Assembly (NCBI RefSeq): GCF_910592395.1
Contig: NC_088312.1
Coordinates: forward strand, 15,043,292 to 15,107,291
Length of the DNA: 64,000 nucleotides
Origin: Lineus longissimus
Taxonomy: Eukaryota; Nemertea; Pilidiophora; Heteronemertea; Lineidae
Reading direction: 5' to 3'
Part shown: in pieces, positions 23,084 through 34,350 of the stretch
How positions within the stretch are numbered: position 1 is the first letter of the stretch
How the letters are laid out: each line of letters opens with the position of its first letter
The notes under the pieces: generated by a model
The model's database searches: none
Told to the model about the DNA's origin: nothing
The model's input: only the letters and a program-made list of their open reading frames with translations
Translations under genes and position numbers: made by a program

Positions 23084-25263
23084 AACTTTAATGATAATAA
23101 TGTTTACTGGTGCCATGCTTTCCGGTTACTACCTGACTGCTTTGTCGGTAGACCGCGCCATGGCAGTCAAGTTTCCCATGGCTGCGAAAAGACTGTGCAC
23201 CAAGGATAAAGCGCGAGGATTCGTACTGATTGGAACGATTCTGCTGACTGCTGCGAACGTCAATCTTTTCTACACTGGACAGTGCATCAAAGATGCTGTA
23301 ACTGGTATGTGACTGAAATACGTTTGATCACTGTGGACTAGGTATCTTTACCGTAATTTTTTTAAATGTTGAGCGACCGATCCTATGTCGCGTTTATGAC
23401 TGATGCGACAAGTAGTTTATTCGACCGCTACATGGTACCATCTAAACCTAAGCAGGTCCTATTTACAATACTTTTTAAAAATTTCCCAACACAGAAAATG
23501 TCAGTAATTTATGTTCGTAATTACCAGCAACAAAAAGTTAGAATTTAACCAGGAAAGAAACGAGGTGACATTATCACATTGTTCAACATCTTGAGTGTAC
23601 CAGAAATGTGCATGTTGATGCAGTGGCAGCGGTAGCGCAGTGGAAGAGAGTCGGCCTCATGATCAGGAGGTCGTGGGTTCGACTCCCGGCCGAGTCACTA
23701 CTTAGTTCCCCTACTGGTCGAGTTCAAGTGAGCACCTTCTGGTTGCTCCTTGAAACCCCTGATTGATTTCTGTGGAGACCGGGGTAATAATATGATATCC
23801 CAAAGCGCTTTGAGCGAGAACTATAGTGTCACGGAATTGCGCTATATAAAAAGACTCATTATTTTATTTTATGCAGTGGCCGTTATGTAAATTAGTCTAC
23901 ACAAACAAAGATAATTTTGAACGAGCTTTGCTTTTAAACTTTTTATTTCCATTTTGTTTTACTTTACTTTCAGGAATTGATAACCTTGCAATCTATATCC
24001 CCAATGACCCCATTGGAAGTCAAGCCGCCTCTGGCTTTCAGTTGGTGGTAGGCACAATCCTGCCATTCACAATAATCATCACATGCAATGTCATCTGTAC
24101 TATAATGCGCGTTGTGGCCGCTAAATAGGAGGTGATTTTTGTATCAAAATTGGACCTCGAAAATGCGTCGAATTCTTGCAACTTTTGATTTCGTAGGTGT
24201 GGATCATAAGTAAGAGTGTCACTGAGGGTGTCATACGTCGAATATCTTGGTGGTTTTGGAATAAATAACAACTTTGTGGAGATGCCATCAACTGGAGAGC
24301 TCCAAGTAATCTCTTCGCCGAGAAGTCCATCAGTTATCTCTCTGCATTATTACCGTCACGAAAATTGCCGAGCCACCTCCCACCTCCGCTATCAACCAAT
24401 CAGATGTCCTGTTCAAATGGTCCCTTCCATGCGCGCATCATCCACCAATCACAATCGACGTCACTGACGCCAGCATGCAAGATGGCGGCGCCCATATCTG
24501 AAGGAAAAATGCTGCTTTTCCACCTCGAGACGGCCATTTATTCACAAATAGCTCATTTTAGGACACAATGTACCCAACGGGAGACAGGATTTACGCACGC
24601 ACCGGTAACTTAAACCATTCAGGCGCTAATCGCTGGCTGATATCGAGTACATCACCAGTCTGACAATCTTGGTTTTCCGGTTTAGCATGATTGTGGACGC
24701 CTGTACATCATGTACATGGTTACATAGTTCCGTTTTCAAGAAGTGTTACACTCATGAAAAAAAGTGTTACTCACAAACCAGCACCCCATTTACACCAAAC
24801 CCACAACATACCAGCACCCACACAATCCGGTTTTTATACCTCGAACAGCCCGCGCCTCGGGTATATGCTAGTCATCATAATGGCGGTCAAAGGCGCTGCA
24901 AGGTCACGTGCCATATTGAGTTCAGCGACACAGGCAAGTGAAGCATCAGAAAAGAAGACAGCTCATTTAACGAAGATGTTGATATTCGTCAGCATTGTCT
25001 ATCTAGCTACTTCAATTCCGTATAGACTATTCATCATGGCTCTTCTAATACCAGAGGTTGTTCAGGTGTTTAATTTCACAGAAACATGTGACTTTTTACT
25101 TTATAATGTTATAGTGGTAAGTTTGTTTATTCTTTGGCTTTTTAACTTTTCGTTGAATTTTTACATGTACTGCCTCGGCGGTGGGCGGAAGTATATACAG
25201 GATGTAAAAGATCTGATTCAGCAGTTTCGAGATGTGACACTATGTCGACACTCGGAATTTTAA
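23084..25263 (+). CDS. Rhodopsin-type (peptide-receptor-like) GPCR, TM3-TM7 exons
   Basis: Exons are 23084-23304 (TM3-TM4), 23974-24096 (ECL2-TM5) and 24872-25263 (ICL3-TM7 and tail, stop 25261-25263). TM3 ends in DRAMAVKFPM, a variant of the DRY motif. The extracellular loop has the conserved Cys (YTGQC), TM5 has the FxxxxxPF pattern (ILPFTIIITCN), and TM7 has NFSLNFYMY, a variant of NPxxY. The first junction (donor GTATGT at 23305, acceptor TTTCAG ending 23973) is phase 1 and joins cleanly. TM5 and TM6 are separated by a dispersed repeat, described separately. Exons for TM1-TM2 were not found, so the gene is partial or broken in this window. It resembles lineage-specific peptide GPCRs; the ligand is unknown. 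Confidence 0.75.
23628..23870 (+). mobile_element. tRNA-derived SINE in a GPCR intron, 10-bp TSD
   Basis: A box TAGCGCAGTGG at 23633-23643 and B box GGTTCGACTCC at 23676-23686. The body ends with the CGCTATATAAA-type 3' sequence (near 23840-23850) shared by many invertebrate and vertebrate SINEs mobilised by L2/CR1-type LINEs, then an ATTTTATTTT tail. ATGCAGTGGC flanks it at 23618-23627 and 23871-23880. The loop CTCATGA suggests derivation from a CAT-anticodon tRNA, but the pairing is weak. Confidence 0.85.
24097..24871. repeat. Dispersed repeat separating GPCR TM5 and TM6
   Basis: The first 200 or so bases (TACTATAATGCGCGTTGTGG...) and the last 20 (GGGTATATGCTAGT) match the segment 53003-53865. 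The repeat carries stops in the GPCR frame. GTCATC stands on both sides (24090-24095 and 24871-24876). Removing the repeat plus one GTCATC restores the frame. Splicing from GT at 24097 to AG at 24871 also restores it, with phase 1 as at the preceding intron. It is therefore either an insertion that broke the gene or a mobile sequence serving as an intron. Confidence 0.6.
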
Positions 25264-26267
25264 TAGCACACCATAGTTGTGCAGATATTCGACCAAAGAT
25301 GTCCCTGCAATATTGCTTTGGCATGAACTCCATCAATTGCTATTATTGCACACGCAATAATTAGGCATCGGCACATCTAAAATAATGGTTGCAAAGTTCA
25401 ATATTCCTCTATTATACGCATTCGAGTTTCGGAATGATGTCTCAGTCGCTTTAATTTTTCGGCCTAAATTAGACTTCCTCAGAATAGAACAAGCCGAATC
25501 ATACAACTTAATCCAATTTTAAGAGGCGATATCTGAATGAGGAAGAAATCTTAATATATTGTTAAAATCATGGTTTTGATAATCAGGGTATCCTGCGACC
25601 AGCTCAAAGGAAAGCAATTGGACGGTCCCTTGAAATCAGTCGCAAGACAATGGCATTTGACCATTGTCTGAGAGAATGAACCAAAATCAATGGCGCTAAG
25701 GTCAGACATCAACGATAACGTCAGAATGACAGAAATCACCAGACACTTCGATCCACTAGGACCATAACAAAGTGAATACTATTTGCGTTTTCGTGCACCA
25801 CTAACAGCTTCTAGCCTAACCGGCATGATATGATATATCGTCGTGAACTTGTCCAGAAGAGACGCCACATTGCTTTGCGACTGTAAATACGCAGACACTG
25901 ACACATTTTCATGTTTATCAGCAGCCAATTGTGTTTGTTTTTCTTCGTTCTTCGTTCAACCTAGGTGCCCCTGGAAATCCTCTCATCATATTTTTCTAGC
26001 AGGAATACGACACAATCATATAATACGTCGATTCTAGTTGTTGCCTTTCCTAAAGGCTGTTTATTGAAAACTCAAAGGATAGGCAGGACATGTGAATTAT
26101 CGGTTCTTTTTTATACATGCCACCAAACATAGATTATCACTAAGCTTGTTGGAACTATTATTATAGGCAGTCACGTGCAGGTCATGCTTGATAACAGAAG
26201 GGACGTATGACATTATTTTTGGTGGGGCGTTCAAACAAAGCCTCTTTTAGTCCAATTTCAGTCAACC
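25264..26267. other. No gene recognised
   Basis: Downstream flank of the GPCR gene. A short cysteine-rich open frame near 25843-26037 has no splice or start support. Confidence 0.4.
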
Positions 26268-26334
26268 ATGGACTATGTGGTGATATCCATTGCGTTATGC
26301 ATCCTCTTGATTTCACTTTCCGTAACGCACAAGG
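26268..26334 (+). CDS. Candidate signal-peptide exon
   Basis: ATG at 26268 starts a 22-residue hydrophobic leader (MDYVVISIALCILLISLSV followed by THK). It ends at a possible donor, GTAGGG (26335), in phase 1. An acceptor-like CCAATTTCAG lies just upstream. This is the same layout as exon 1 of the peptide gene at 12418, but I could not find a convincing following exon. It could be a chance hydrophobic frame. Confidence 0.25.
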
Positions 26335-29276
26335 GTAGGGGGCGTATATAGTCTGTACATTTGGACACATAGAAGAACTAGCCCGTGTGCATTTTACTTG
26401 GTGTTCCAGAAAATCATTAAAATTTCCGCATCCCTTTCCGAGCACGCAGTAGGTTGTCGTCGACACGACAGCGTTTTTTCCCGTGCTTTCTACAGTCGCC
26501 CAATATGATCAATGGCAATTGGCGTTAGATGGTCCGGCGACGATAAAAGTACATTAAAAATAAGCTCTAAGATAGAGAGAGGTATTTTTGTGAATTTCAG
26601 AATGCTTTAGCCTCCTAATAACGGTCAATAATCAGTCCTATGAATCGTAAGTCATATGCCTGATCATTAATCTCTTAGAAGGGATAACCTTTTTTAGCAA
26701 TTGAAAACCTGTGTTTTGGTTTCAAAAATGCTATAACTCCTAATTTCTGATATCTGGCCACCTAACGGTTTAAAACCGTTAAAAATATCTGGTCTGATAG
26801 ATCGTCATCGTCATCGCAATCATCATCGTCATACTTCCCCATCAACACAATGTAATACTGCGTAAATCATATCAGTGGATCGCGCTTTCTGTAGTTAGCA
26901 AAAACTTGCAAAATACGGCTGTTTCGGTCAAGCTAATTTTTGACTGGTTTATACTGTTACATTTCCGAATGGAATCTGGCCACGTTTTGAGTGCAGAAAT
27001 GCCGATTTAACCATAGGTAATTCGTATTTCAAAGACGAAGAATAACAACTAAAATCCAGTACGAACTAATATGATATAAAATGAGCCTCCTGAGCATCGT
27101 CATCGTTACGTTAAATACGTACAAGAGAGCAGAGGAAGACTAGTCAAGTTACCATCACATGTGGACCTAGGTCTACCATGTGAATTGTAATGAAACATCT
27201 TTCGAAGTCATTTTCGAAGTAGGATTCGTAATATCAATAAAATTATAAATTTCAACGGTCATGTCTTTCAGACCGAAGTTATACGACGGCCCGCACTTCC
27301 ATATATATATTTGTTTATTTCAGTTTCACCTAGTATTTTCTCAGGAGCAACCGGTCGAAGCATTTCCTATCAAGTAAAAAGCATTAGCTATGCTTTATTC
27401 ATATGAAGACAAGTATTTCCTCCCTTTCGAAGCAAACACTAGAGGCTGAAAAGCGTTTGCTTTGACTGGTAGCAAAGACTTAAATTTCCGAGCATTTGCT
27501 ACGGTTTTATTCATACGAGTACAAGCAAATGCTTCAAAATCGGTAGAGAAAGCAAATGCTAGTTTTTATTCATATGGCCCATTGTATATGATTGTAATGG
27601 GGAAACGTCAATTGATCGGTTCACTGCTCGTCCGCAATTCTAAAACACCCCAATGAGAATATTTCATTTTCATAATGGATAATGTATATAGCCTCGTTTT
27701 CACCACAGAGGTTTGGGTGAGACAACCCAAATCGCTTGGGTTGGTGCAAATTGTGGAAGCATTTCAAAAGGCATTTAATACCACATTATTCGATATTTAT
27801 TTTATTTATTTATTCGATATTTGAGAACGCCTCGGTTTTGGTGTACATCTTGGCCCCACCCTTGCGGTTTTGGTGAGACAACCAATACCCCCAGTTCGGT
27901 ATCAATTTCTTAAACCACTCAATAATAATAATAATATACCATATTTTAAAGTGCTTCAATCCACGTAAAACATGCTCTAAAGCATTTAAAAAAAGGCTAA
28001 TTATAGTAATTACTAAAAAGGAATTAATGCTATTTAAAATGTCCGTAGAGTTATAAAAGATTGATTACACAAGTAAAACATCAAAACAAAAGTCGAAGAG
28101 AGAAGCTTGTTTAAAAACTAAATATGCAACTATGCATCTGGGGTGTCTGTGCCAAACCATTTATACGCTGCCCCCCCCCCCCCCCCCCCCCCCAGTGACG
28201 ACAGCTTACTGGCGGTATGCCTGTTTGAAAAGATACGTCTTAAGTGTTCGCCGACAGACTTATGCAGCGGTCAATCAGATGTCTGTACCCCCGGGGTCAG
28301 CGGTCGACACGCACTCGACGCCGAGTTTGTGTCGAGTGCTGTGGTGCCTGATTATTTTCAAACGTCGAGTTTCTGGCGAATGGGATTGGGAAAGGTGTTG
28401 AAAATTCGACGAATATCTGGGGTAGCCGGATTTTGCAAATGTCGAGTTTCTGTCGTGCGATAAACCACAAGAAATAAAAATTAAAAGAAAATGCGGATCG
28501 TCGGCTGACGCACATGTTACGCACAAAACCGGAAAGGTGGCTGCCGGCAGCAAAAGGTTGCTGGTAATTTTTTCGTTCGGAACCAGTCTCATTCATTCAC
28601 ATTACTGAGACTTGTGTGTCACGACATTTCTCTCGTCACGAACTAGATTTGGGGGCGTTGGCTTCCGGTGTCTGGTCACGTGGTTTATCGAGTTTTTCAA
28701 ATAAAACATTGATTTCTAAACCGATTTCGACAAAAGAATATTAGCTTACTTAATCTGTAATGATGAAATCAAACTCTAGTACTTACTCCAAATATTTATT
28801 GTGAAAACAAACCTTTTTGAAAATGAGAAGGGGATCCCAGAAATCCTCTTGCCTACAGAATACCAGAGCGTTCAGTATTGCTCAGTGCAGTGTACATCAG
28901 CTGTACATTGGGCTTCCTTCCTTATAGTGAATCGACGCATCCCCCTCGACCCTCCGCTAGCGCGCCGTAGGGTCGAGGTTACCTGGACTAATTTTTGTAG
29001 TGTTTACGACGGTTTTTTACAAAATATGTTGCTCTAACAATGAAATGTGAATAGACTTAATGTATGTTCTCCCCTTCGGGCATGGTGAAAAAATAGTGAA
29101 CTCTGATCTCAATTGATTTGGTGAAAAGTGAGAACCTGATGAAATGATGCTTGGCAATTAGTGAGAAAGTGACGAGTTCTGACCCTCACTTTTTTTCCAA
29201 GGGGTGAATTGACCGTTGCACAAGATGGTTTGAAAAGATAACTTTGACCCGGTGTTCATTCGAAGGAAGCGCCGTT
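26335..29276. other. No gene recognised; simple-sequence patches
   Basis: AT-rich intergenic sequence with an uninterrupted run of 23 C at 28171-28193. There is also a short array-like patch (27350-27560) of repeated AGCATTTGCT/AGCAAATGC words separated by TTATTCATATG. Confidence 0.4.
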
Positions 29277-29414
29277 CTATAGTAACCCGGGAATGACGTC
29301 ATGGCATTCTGCTTGCGTATGCGCGCTCTGCACAGTATTGCCGCCATTTCCGCTCAGCACCATTTTGATTCCCGAAGCCACTCTTTTTTTGAAAAACTTC
29401 ATCGAAACACTTAC

Positions 29415-29705
29415 AGGGCCTAATCCGCCCTTGAGAGGTACGATATAGTTCCATAGATGTTTCCTAATACACGCAGTAAATGTAATTGTCGAGATCAATG
29501 CATTAACCGATGATTTTTTGTCAAAAAGGCAGGTAAAAGCCTGTCCGAAAATAGAGTACAGAGTGCTGGCTTCACAAGCGTATCGTATGTACATCATGCA
29601 CATATGAACCTGGGCACTACACGCCGACACGGCGATCGACGAATCTCTCCCAACTTCTTTGATCATCACAGGGAGAGGTTCACTGTCAGTTCGTGGTTTC
29701 AACAA
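29415..29705 (-). CDS. Candidate first coding exon, 97 codons, unrecognised
   Basis: On the minus strand an ATG at 29705 opens 97 codons that end exactly at a strong donor (CCT followed by GTAAGTGT, donor at 29414-29409), phase 0. The composition is protein-like (for example CEASTLYSIFGQAFTCLFDK). No following exon was identified and the family is unknown. Downstream, 29290-29370 has CpG-rich sequence with TGACGTCA and GCCGCCATTT, which look like promoter motifs for the other strand. Confidence 0.35.
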
Positions 29706-29836
29706 TGAATTTAGGCTGTGGTCTGATGGTTAGGCTGGAAAAGTCCAAAAATCGATGTACATGTATATATATATTGTAGGCCTATGACTGCTGAACGGCC
29801 GGATCGTGCAAGCCATTTATTAATTTATTTTTACTT

Positions 29837-30615
29837 GCAGGTGATTTTAGACAGACATTGCCCATGATTCGACGTGGAACGAGGGCTGACCAGGTTAATG
29901 CCTGTCTGAAGTCTTCTCCTCTATGGAGAGATATTGAACAGATGACATTGCACACGAATATGCGTGTACAGTTACATCGAAACCCAAGTGCTGACATATT
30001 CTCAAGCCTACTCCTCAAGATTGGGAATGGAGTTATTGCGTCTGAACCGGACGATGGCCTCATCACCATACCCGACGAATTGGGGACTGTTGTAAAAACT
30101 CCAACTGAACTGATTGACTGTGTCTTCTCGGACTTGATTGCGAACTACAAGATGAGGAGTTGGCTATCGGAAAGAGCTAGAAGGAACAAGTTGTTTACGA
30201 GTCGGTGGACACTATACCGGATATAGACTAAGCTGTTAATTATCCAGTTGAGTTTCTCAACTCTTTAAGTCCATCAGGCATGCCACCACATCAGTTGAAA
30301 TTGAAAGCCTGATGTTCAATTATACTTCTCCGTTCTCCTTCTGCGGTGAATTTGCTGGACAAAGTGTTATGATTCGACGTATACCCTTGCTGCCAAGTGA
30401 CTGTCCGTTCAGTTCCCTATTTCACTATCATTTGCCATGTCGGTAAATAAGTCACAACTGTAGCTGGCCTGTTCTTGGAAAATCCGTGCTTCTCCCATGT
30501 ACAGTTAGTTGTATGTGGGATCTTTACGAGTTGGAAAACCAGAGTCGCTATTCTTCTTTGTCGAATCTGGTACATGTAAAACCAGAAATGTTGTCTATCA
30601 GGACGTGCTTTAGGC
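29837..30615 (+). pseudogene. Helitron/PIF1-type helicase C-terminal relic
   Basis: The frame from 29837 reads AGDFRQTLPMIRRGTRAD, then NACLKSSPLW and TNMRVQLHRN, hallmarks of PIF1 helicases in Helitron Rep/Hel proteins. After a frame change near 30185-30195 it continues with VNYPVEFLNSLSPSGMPPHQ, a stop, a further frame change, then SLSFAMSVNKSQ and LYVGSLRVGKPE, and TRNVVYQDVL at the end. The order matches helicase motifs III to VI. The N-terminal Rep and first helicase motifs are absent. It is a truncated and shifted relic; a host PIF1 gene is less likely because of the MPPHQLKLK-type Helitron signature. Confidence 0.8.
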
Positions 30616-30829
30616 CTCTGTGTGGCAAACTTAAATATCGTGTGTATTAAAGGTAATTAACCAGGTAATTTTATGCTGTTCATTTTATTGCATTACAAAT
30701 TGCTCTTTTCATTCTACATGTTCTACTCCATGTCAACTCACATCAGATGACAGTAATTAGTGCAGACCTAGGCCCTTACTCAGTTTTTAAAACAGTTCAG
30801 TTCAGTTCATGATGATAACCATTACATTG

Positions 30830-31142
30830 TCAGTCACTAGCAGTACCCTGCTAGTCACCGTATAAAACAGTCTTGGATCTTGGCACAGTTAATGTGGATG
30901 CACTGGCTGATCGTGATGTCCTGGATGTCGTGTATGGATGTATCATGTCCCTGACATACAGTGGCGCCATGTCGTGGATTGCTCAGAATGTGTGCACCAG
31001 GATCTTGTATGTTATTCGGTGTTGACCAGGGAGCCAGTGCAGCCGAATGAGTACTGGTGTAATGTGGTCACGTCGCTTCGTCCTGGTAATTGTGCGTGTT
31101 CCAGTGTTTTGTGTGCGTCGCAGGCGGTTGATTGTAATGTCC
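30830..31142 (-). pseudogene. Older L2/CR1-like LINE relic, downstream half
   Basis: On the minus strand from 31141: DITINRLRR, then TKRRDHITPVLIRLHWLP, TYKILV, and further down APLYVRDMI. This is the standard C-terminal segment of L2/CR1-type ORF2 proteins, with nonsense and frame damage. It continues the relic at 35911-36227 across the inserted LINE. Confidence 0.75.
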
Positions 31143-31278
31143 GGTAATCCATATATATATGTATGTTTATTCGTACATCAAAAGAGTACACTTCTTAACC
31201 TAGTGCATAATGGTGCAGTGCATTTACATGTATAGTGCGTGCATTAATTAGACGTATTACAATAATGACAAGTGGAAA

Positions 31279-34200
31279 TTAATTAACACACAGATGAAAA
31301 ATGATGTCGCCAATCTCATTCATCGTCAAGATACCTAACCCATTCTCTCTAAAACCTAGCAACTCCTTAATTTGGGCTGCCACCAGTCTCAAGTCTATAC
31401 TACAATTCTGAGTACTTCTTTGTACAATATCCTTAGTCATTTGGGGTAAACTTGGGAGCTCAAATCGGTCCCACCTATACTTGTTCACAGTAAAATTGAA
31501 GCTTTTCCCAATTGCTGAACGACTACCGTTTATAATAATGTCTTTGCACAACTTAACATAAATGTTCTTAGATTTAAAGATGCTAACAAAATATTTCACA
31601 AATCGTTTTTCTACTTGAAATTCTATAGACAAATCGTCAAATATTAGTGGAAGAAGGGCACAATGAGTGCGATACGGCAGGTTAAGGAGGTTTCTAATGC
31701 ACTTCCTCCATGCAACAAATATATTCTCCATGCCTTGCGTTGACAGATCCCATCCCTGATAACCATATAAAGACATACAGTGCGATTTAAATAACCGATA
31801 CTTAACATCAATACTTGCAAACCGAAATTGTGATACCAATAAATTTGTCCTTTTGTACAGATCATTTACACCACTCTGAAGTTTTTTATTCAATGAAGAC
31901 TCTCCAAAAATCACACCCAGATGAATTTCTGAAATAGAAGGACGAAGTACCACCCCTTCAAACTCGATCACTATATCTATACCGCCATTTTTCCCAAATA
32001 CAAGAAACTTGCTCTTTGCAGCATTGAATGTTATCATAAACTCGACCGAGTAACTGGACGCAACTTTGAGCATCTTTCTTAGTGCTGCTAACGTTGGAGC
32101 TAAAATAATCACATCATCAGCATAGGCAAATGCACCAGCAAACAACATGCCAATATAACATCCAACCCCCGACTTTTCTAATGAAAATAACAGCTCATCA
32201 AGATAGATACTAAACAAGATTGGGGACAAAACACCACCTTGCTTCACCCCATTTCTGGCTGTAAATACATTTGAACTCTGGTCACCCCACCTCACACTTA
32301 TTCTCTGATTGGTGTATAACACAGCTAGAAAACGAGCGATAAGAGGACATAACCCCTTTTTTAATAGAAGACGAAATAACTTAATGAACTGTACCCTATC
32401 GAACGCCTTAGAAGCGTCAAGCATTATACAGTAGACATTTGTAGCCTGTTTATTATAATACTCTATAACTTCGTTCACAACGGTACCACAGGTTGCAGTT
32501 GATAAACCAGTTTTAAAGCCAAACTGACCATCGGAAGATGACAGAACCCCATTGTATTTATGAAGAAAAATATAGTCCAGAATCTTGCCTAATGTACTAC
32601 TAATCGAGATCCCCCTGTAATTATCTGAGGAATTAATCGACTTCCTACTATTTTTCGGAATTGGTATCACCGTAGTTTTTACAAAGTCTCCTACACAACA
32701 ACCATGACTGACCATTGATGATAATAACAATGAAATCATGACTCTCAACCTTGGACTCCCCTGTATAAAGTTATCTGTTTTCAGGCCCTGTATACTATCA
32801 CTCTTCCCTTTCTTCAGTTTTTTTATACCCATCTCTACTTCTTCAAGCGAAATTGCATGACGTTCCTTACAACGACCCATACAGCACTTTTCTCTAACCC
32901 CAACGTCTATGTCCCTTAAAAGCACTTCCATATCACCATCGTCGTAGGACACTGAATTATATACACGTTTAAACTTATCTACAAAAACTTTGCAAATTGC
33001 CTCGTCCCCTTCAACCTTATCCATCGTATTAGGAAGGACGTTTTTACCCTTATTGATTGTTTTGACCTCTTTCCAGAAATCCCTGCTATTCTTGTTTTCC
33101 ATTTTGTTTGCTAATTTGTTGGCCGCTGACCTTTCCTTATCCTTTTTAATCCTCCTAACCGCATAATGATAAACCGCCCTAGTCCGTCGACGTATGTCGG
33201 CAACTATACCATTATGTGGTCGACCGTTATCTACCCAAATAGAATGCCATAAAATGGCCTTTTCTCTGTATTCTTTCACCTTATCATTCCAGTCTGCAGT
33301 ACCCGGAGCTTGTTTAATTTTTGAACTTGGGATTGTGGCCTTACTGGCATTTAAGCATGCCTCAGTAATTGCACTGTGGAACAACTCAATTTCCTCATGA
33401 TGTATATCGCAAAAAGGATTCCTACAGTTGATAGCCTCAAATGGGATATGTATATCACCCAAGTACCCATCGAGCAAGACACCGTAATTTACTATGTCTC
33501 CCGGTTTAGCCTTTTCCCACACCGCCTCCAACCTAGGCGCATTTGCCTTGGGGTTGCCGCGTACCATTTGAGGGACATCCATACCAAGATGCAAACTGGA
33601 ATGATCAGATAGATTATGACCCATATGACAAACCTTATACAGGTTGATGCGTTCACACACGCTTTCAGATACTATAAATTGGTCTATTAAGGATCTACCA
33701 CCATTCGCCTTACTCTCGTAAGTATAATCTACTTGTGCTACCTCTTGGTCTAAAGCAAAAACAAGATTTTCTTCTGCCGCAAATTCCATCAATGCCCTCC
33801 TAAATTGCAACTGCATTCTACTTAGGTCCGTATTAAAATCACCACCTATGACCACATATGGTGTGTCATGCGCTTGCAATATAGCAGCTATTTCCCTCAA
33901 AGTGTTCTGAAATTCAGTCATATTGTGTTGACTACCATTGTCCGTTGGCATGTAAACATTAACCAGAATAATAAAGTTATCAAGTGAATCGACATTGATA
34001 GTTACAGCACACACCCTTTTAGAGTCCCATTCCACCGGAGTAACAACTCCTTTGAAATTTGCATCCCACGCTATAGCTACACCACCATAGGGTCTCCCGG
34101 CCAACAAGGAAGTATCTTCCATACCAGATACCCCGTGGACATTTACATTCTCCCCAATGCCACCTATAACTTCATTAATTTTCCCATTAAAGAGCCAGTG

Positions 34201-34350
34201 TTCCTGTAACAACAAGAACTCAGTCTTACCAAATAGTTCACTAATGTAGTCCTTTCGTCCTGGCCCAAGGCCGTTACTGTTGTATGAACCAAAATTCCAC
34301 ACACTCATGACAGTCAATAAAAGTAAGATTGTCTTTATACACATCATCAT
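31279..34350 (-). CDS. LINE ORF2: APE endonuclease and reverse transcriptase
   Basis: 1023 residues if started at the ATG overlapping the ORF1 stop (34350); a later ATG at 34308 (MSVWNFGSYNSNG) stands right at the endonuclease start. APE domain, roughly residues 15-250: SYNSNGLG, FLLLQEHWLF, VVIGGDFNTD and LSDHSSL. Reverse transcriptase, roughly 490-770: NGVKQGGVLSPILFSIYLDE and the catalytic YADD at codons 32124-32113. A C-terminal domain of about 250 residues follows, including LYGYQGWDLS. It nicks target DNA and primes reverse transcription of its own RNA there. No stop or frameshift is seen. Confidence 0.92.
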   Translation of the reverse strand: MMMCIKTILLLLTVMSVWNFGSYNSNGLGPGRKDYISELFGKTEFLLLQEHWLFNGKINEVIGGIGENVNVHGVSGMEDTSLLAGRPYGGVAIAWDANFKGVVTPVEWDSKRVCAVTINVDSLDNFIILVNVYMPTDNGSQHNMTEFQNTLREIAAILQAHDTPYVVIGGDFNTDLSRMQLQFRRALMEFAAEENLVFALDQEVAQVDYTYESKANGGRSLIDQFIVSESVCERINLYKVCHMGHNLSDHSSLHLGMDVPQMVRGNPKANAPRLEAVWEKAKPGDIVNYGVLLDGYLGDIHIPFEAINCRNPFCDIHHEEIELFHSAITEACLNASKATIPSSKIKQAPGTADWNDKVKEYREKAILWHSIWVDNGRPHNGIVADIRRRTRAVYHYAVRRIKKDKERSAANKLANKMENKNSRDFWKEVKTINKGKNVLPNTMDKVEGDEAICKVFVDKFKRVYNSVSYDDGDMEVLLRDIDVGVREKCCMGRCKERHAISLEEVEMGIKKLKKGKSDSIQGLKTDNFIQGSPRLRVMISLLLSSMVSHGCCVGDFVKTTVIPIPKNSRKSINSSDNYRGISISSTLGKILDYIFLHKYNGVLSSSDGQFGFKTGLSTATCGTVVNEVIEYYNKQATNVYCIMLDASKAFDRVQFIKLFRLLLKKGLCPLIARFLAVLYTNQRISVRWGDQSSNVFTARNGVKQGGVLSPILFSIYLDELLFSLEKSGVGCYIGMLFAGAFAYADDVIILAPTLAALRKMLKVASSYSVEFMITFNAAKSKFLVFGKNGGIDIVIEFEGVVLRPSISEIHLGVIFGESSLNKKLQSGVNDLYKRTNLLVSQFRFASIDVKYRLFKSHCMSLYGYQGWDLSTQGMENIFVAWRKCIRNLLNLPYRTHCALLPLIFDDLSIEFQVEKRFVKYFVSIFKSKNIYVKLCKDIIINGSRSAIGKSFNFTVNKYRWDRFELPSLPQMTKDIVQRSTQNCSIDLRLVAAQIKELLGFRENGLGILTMNEIGDIIFHLCVN

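Noticed and set aside
23628-23700. Apparent tRNA (Met-like) gene
   Set aside because: Acceptor stem does not pair well, and it lies in a SINE with a CGCTATATAAA-type 3' end and a 10-bp TSD.
28132-28463. Proline-rich open frame
   Set aside because: The poly-Pro comes from a 23-base C run; no other coding support.
29280-29370. Promoter with TGACGTCA and GCCGCCATTT motifs
   Set aside because: Suggestive, but no transcript start or downstream plus-strand gene could be supported, so it is mentioned only in the neighbouring exon entry.
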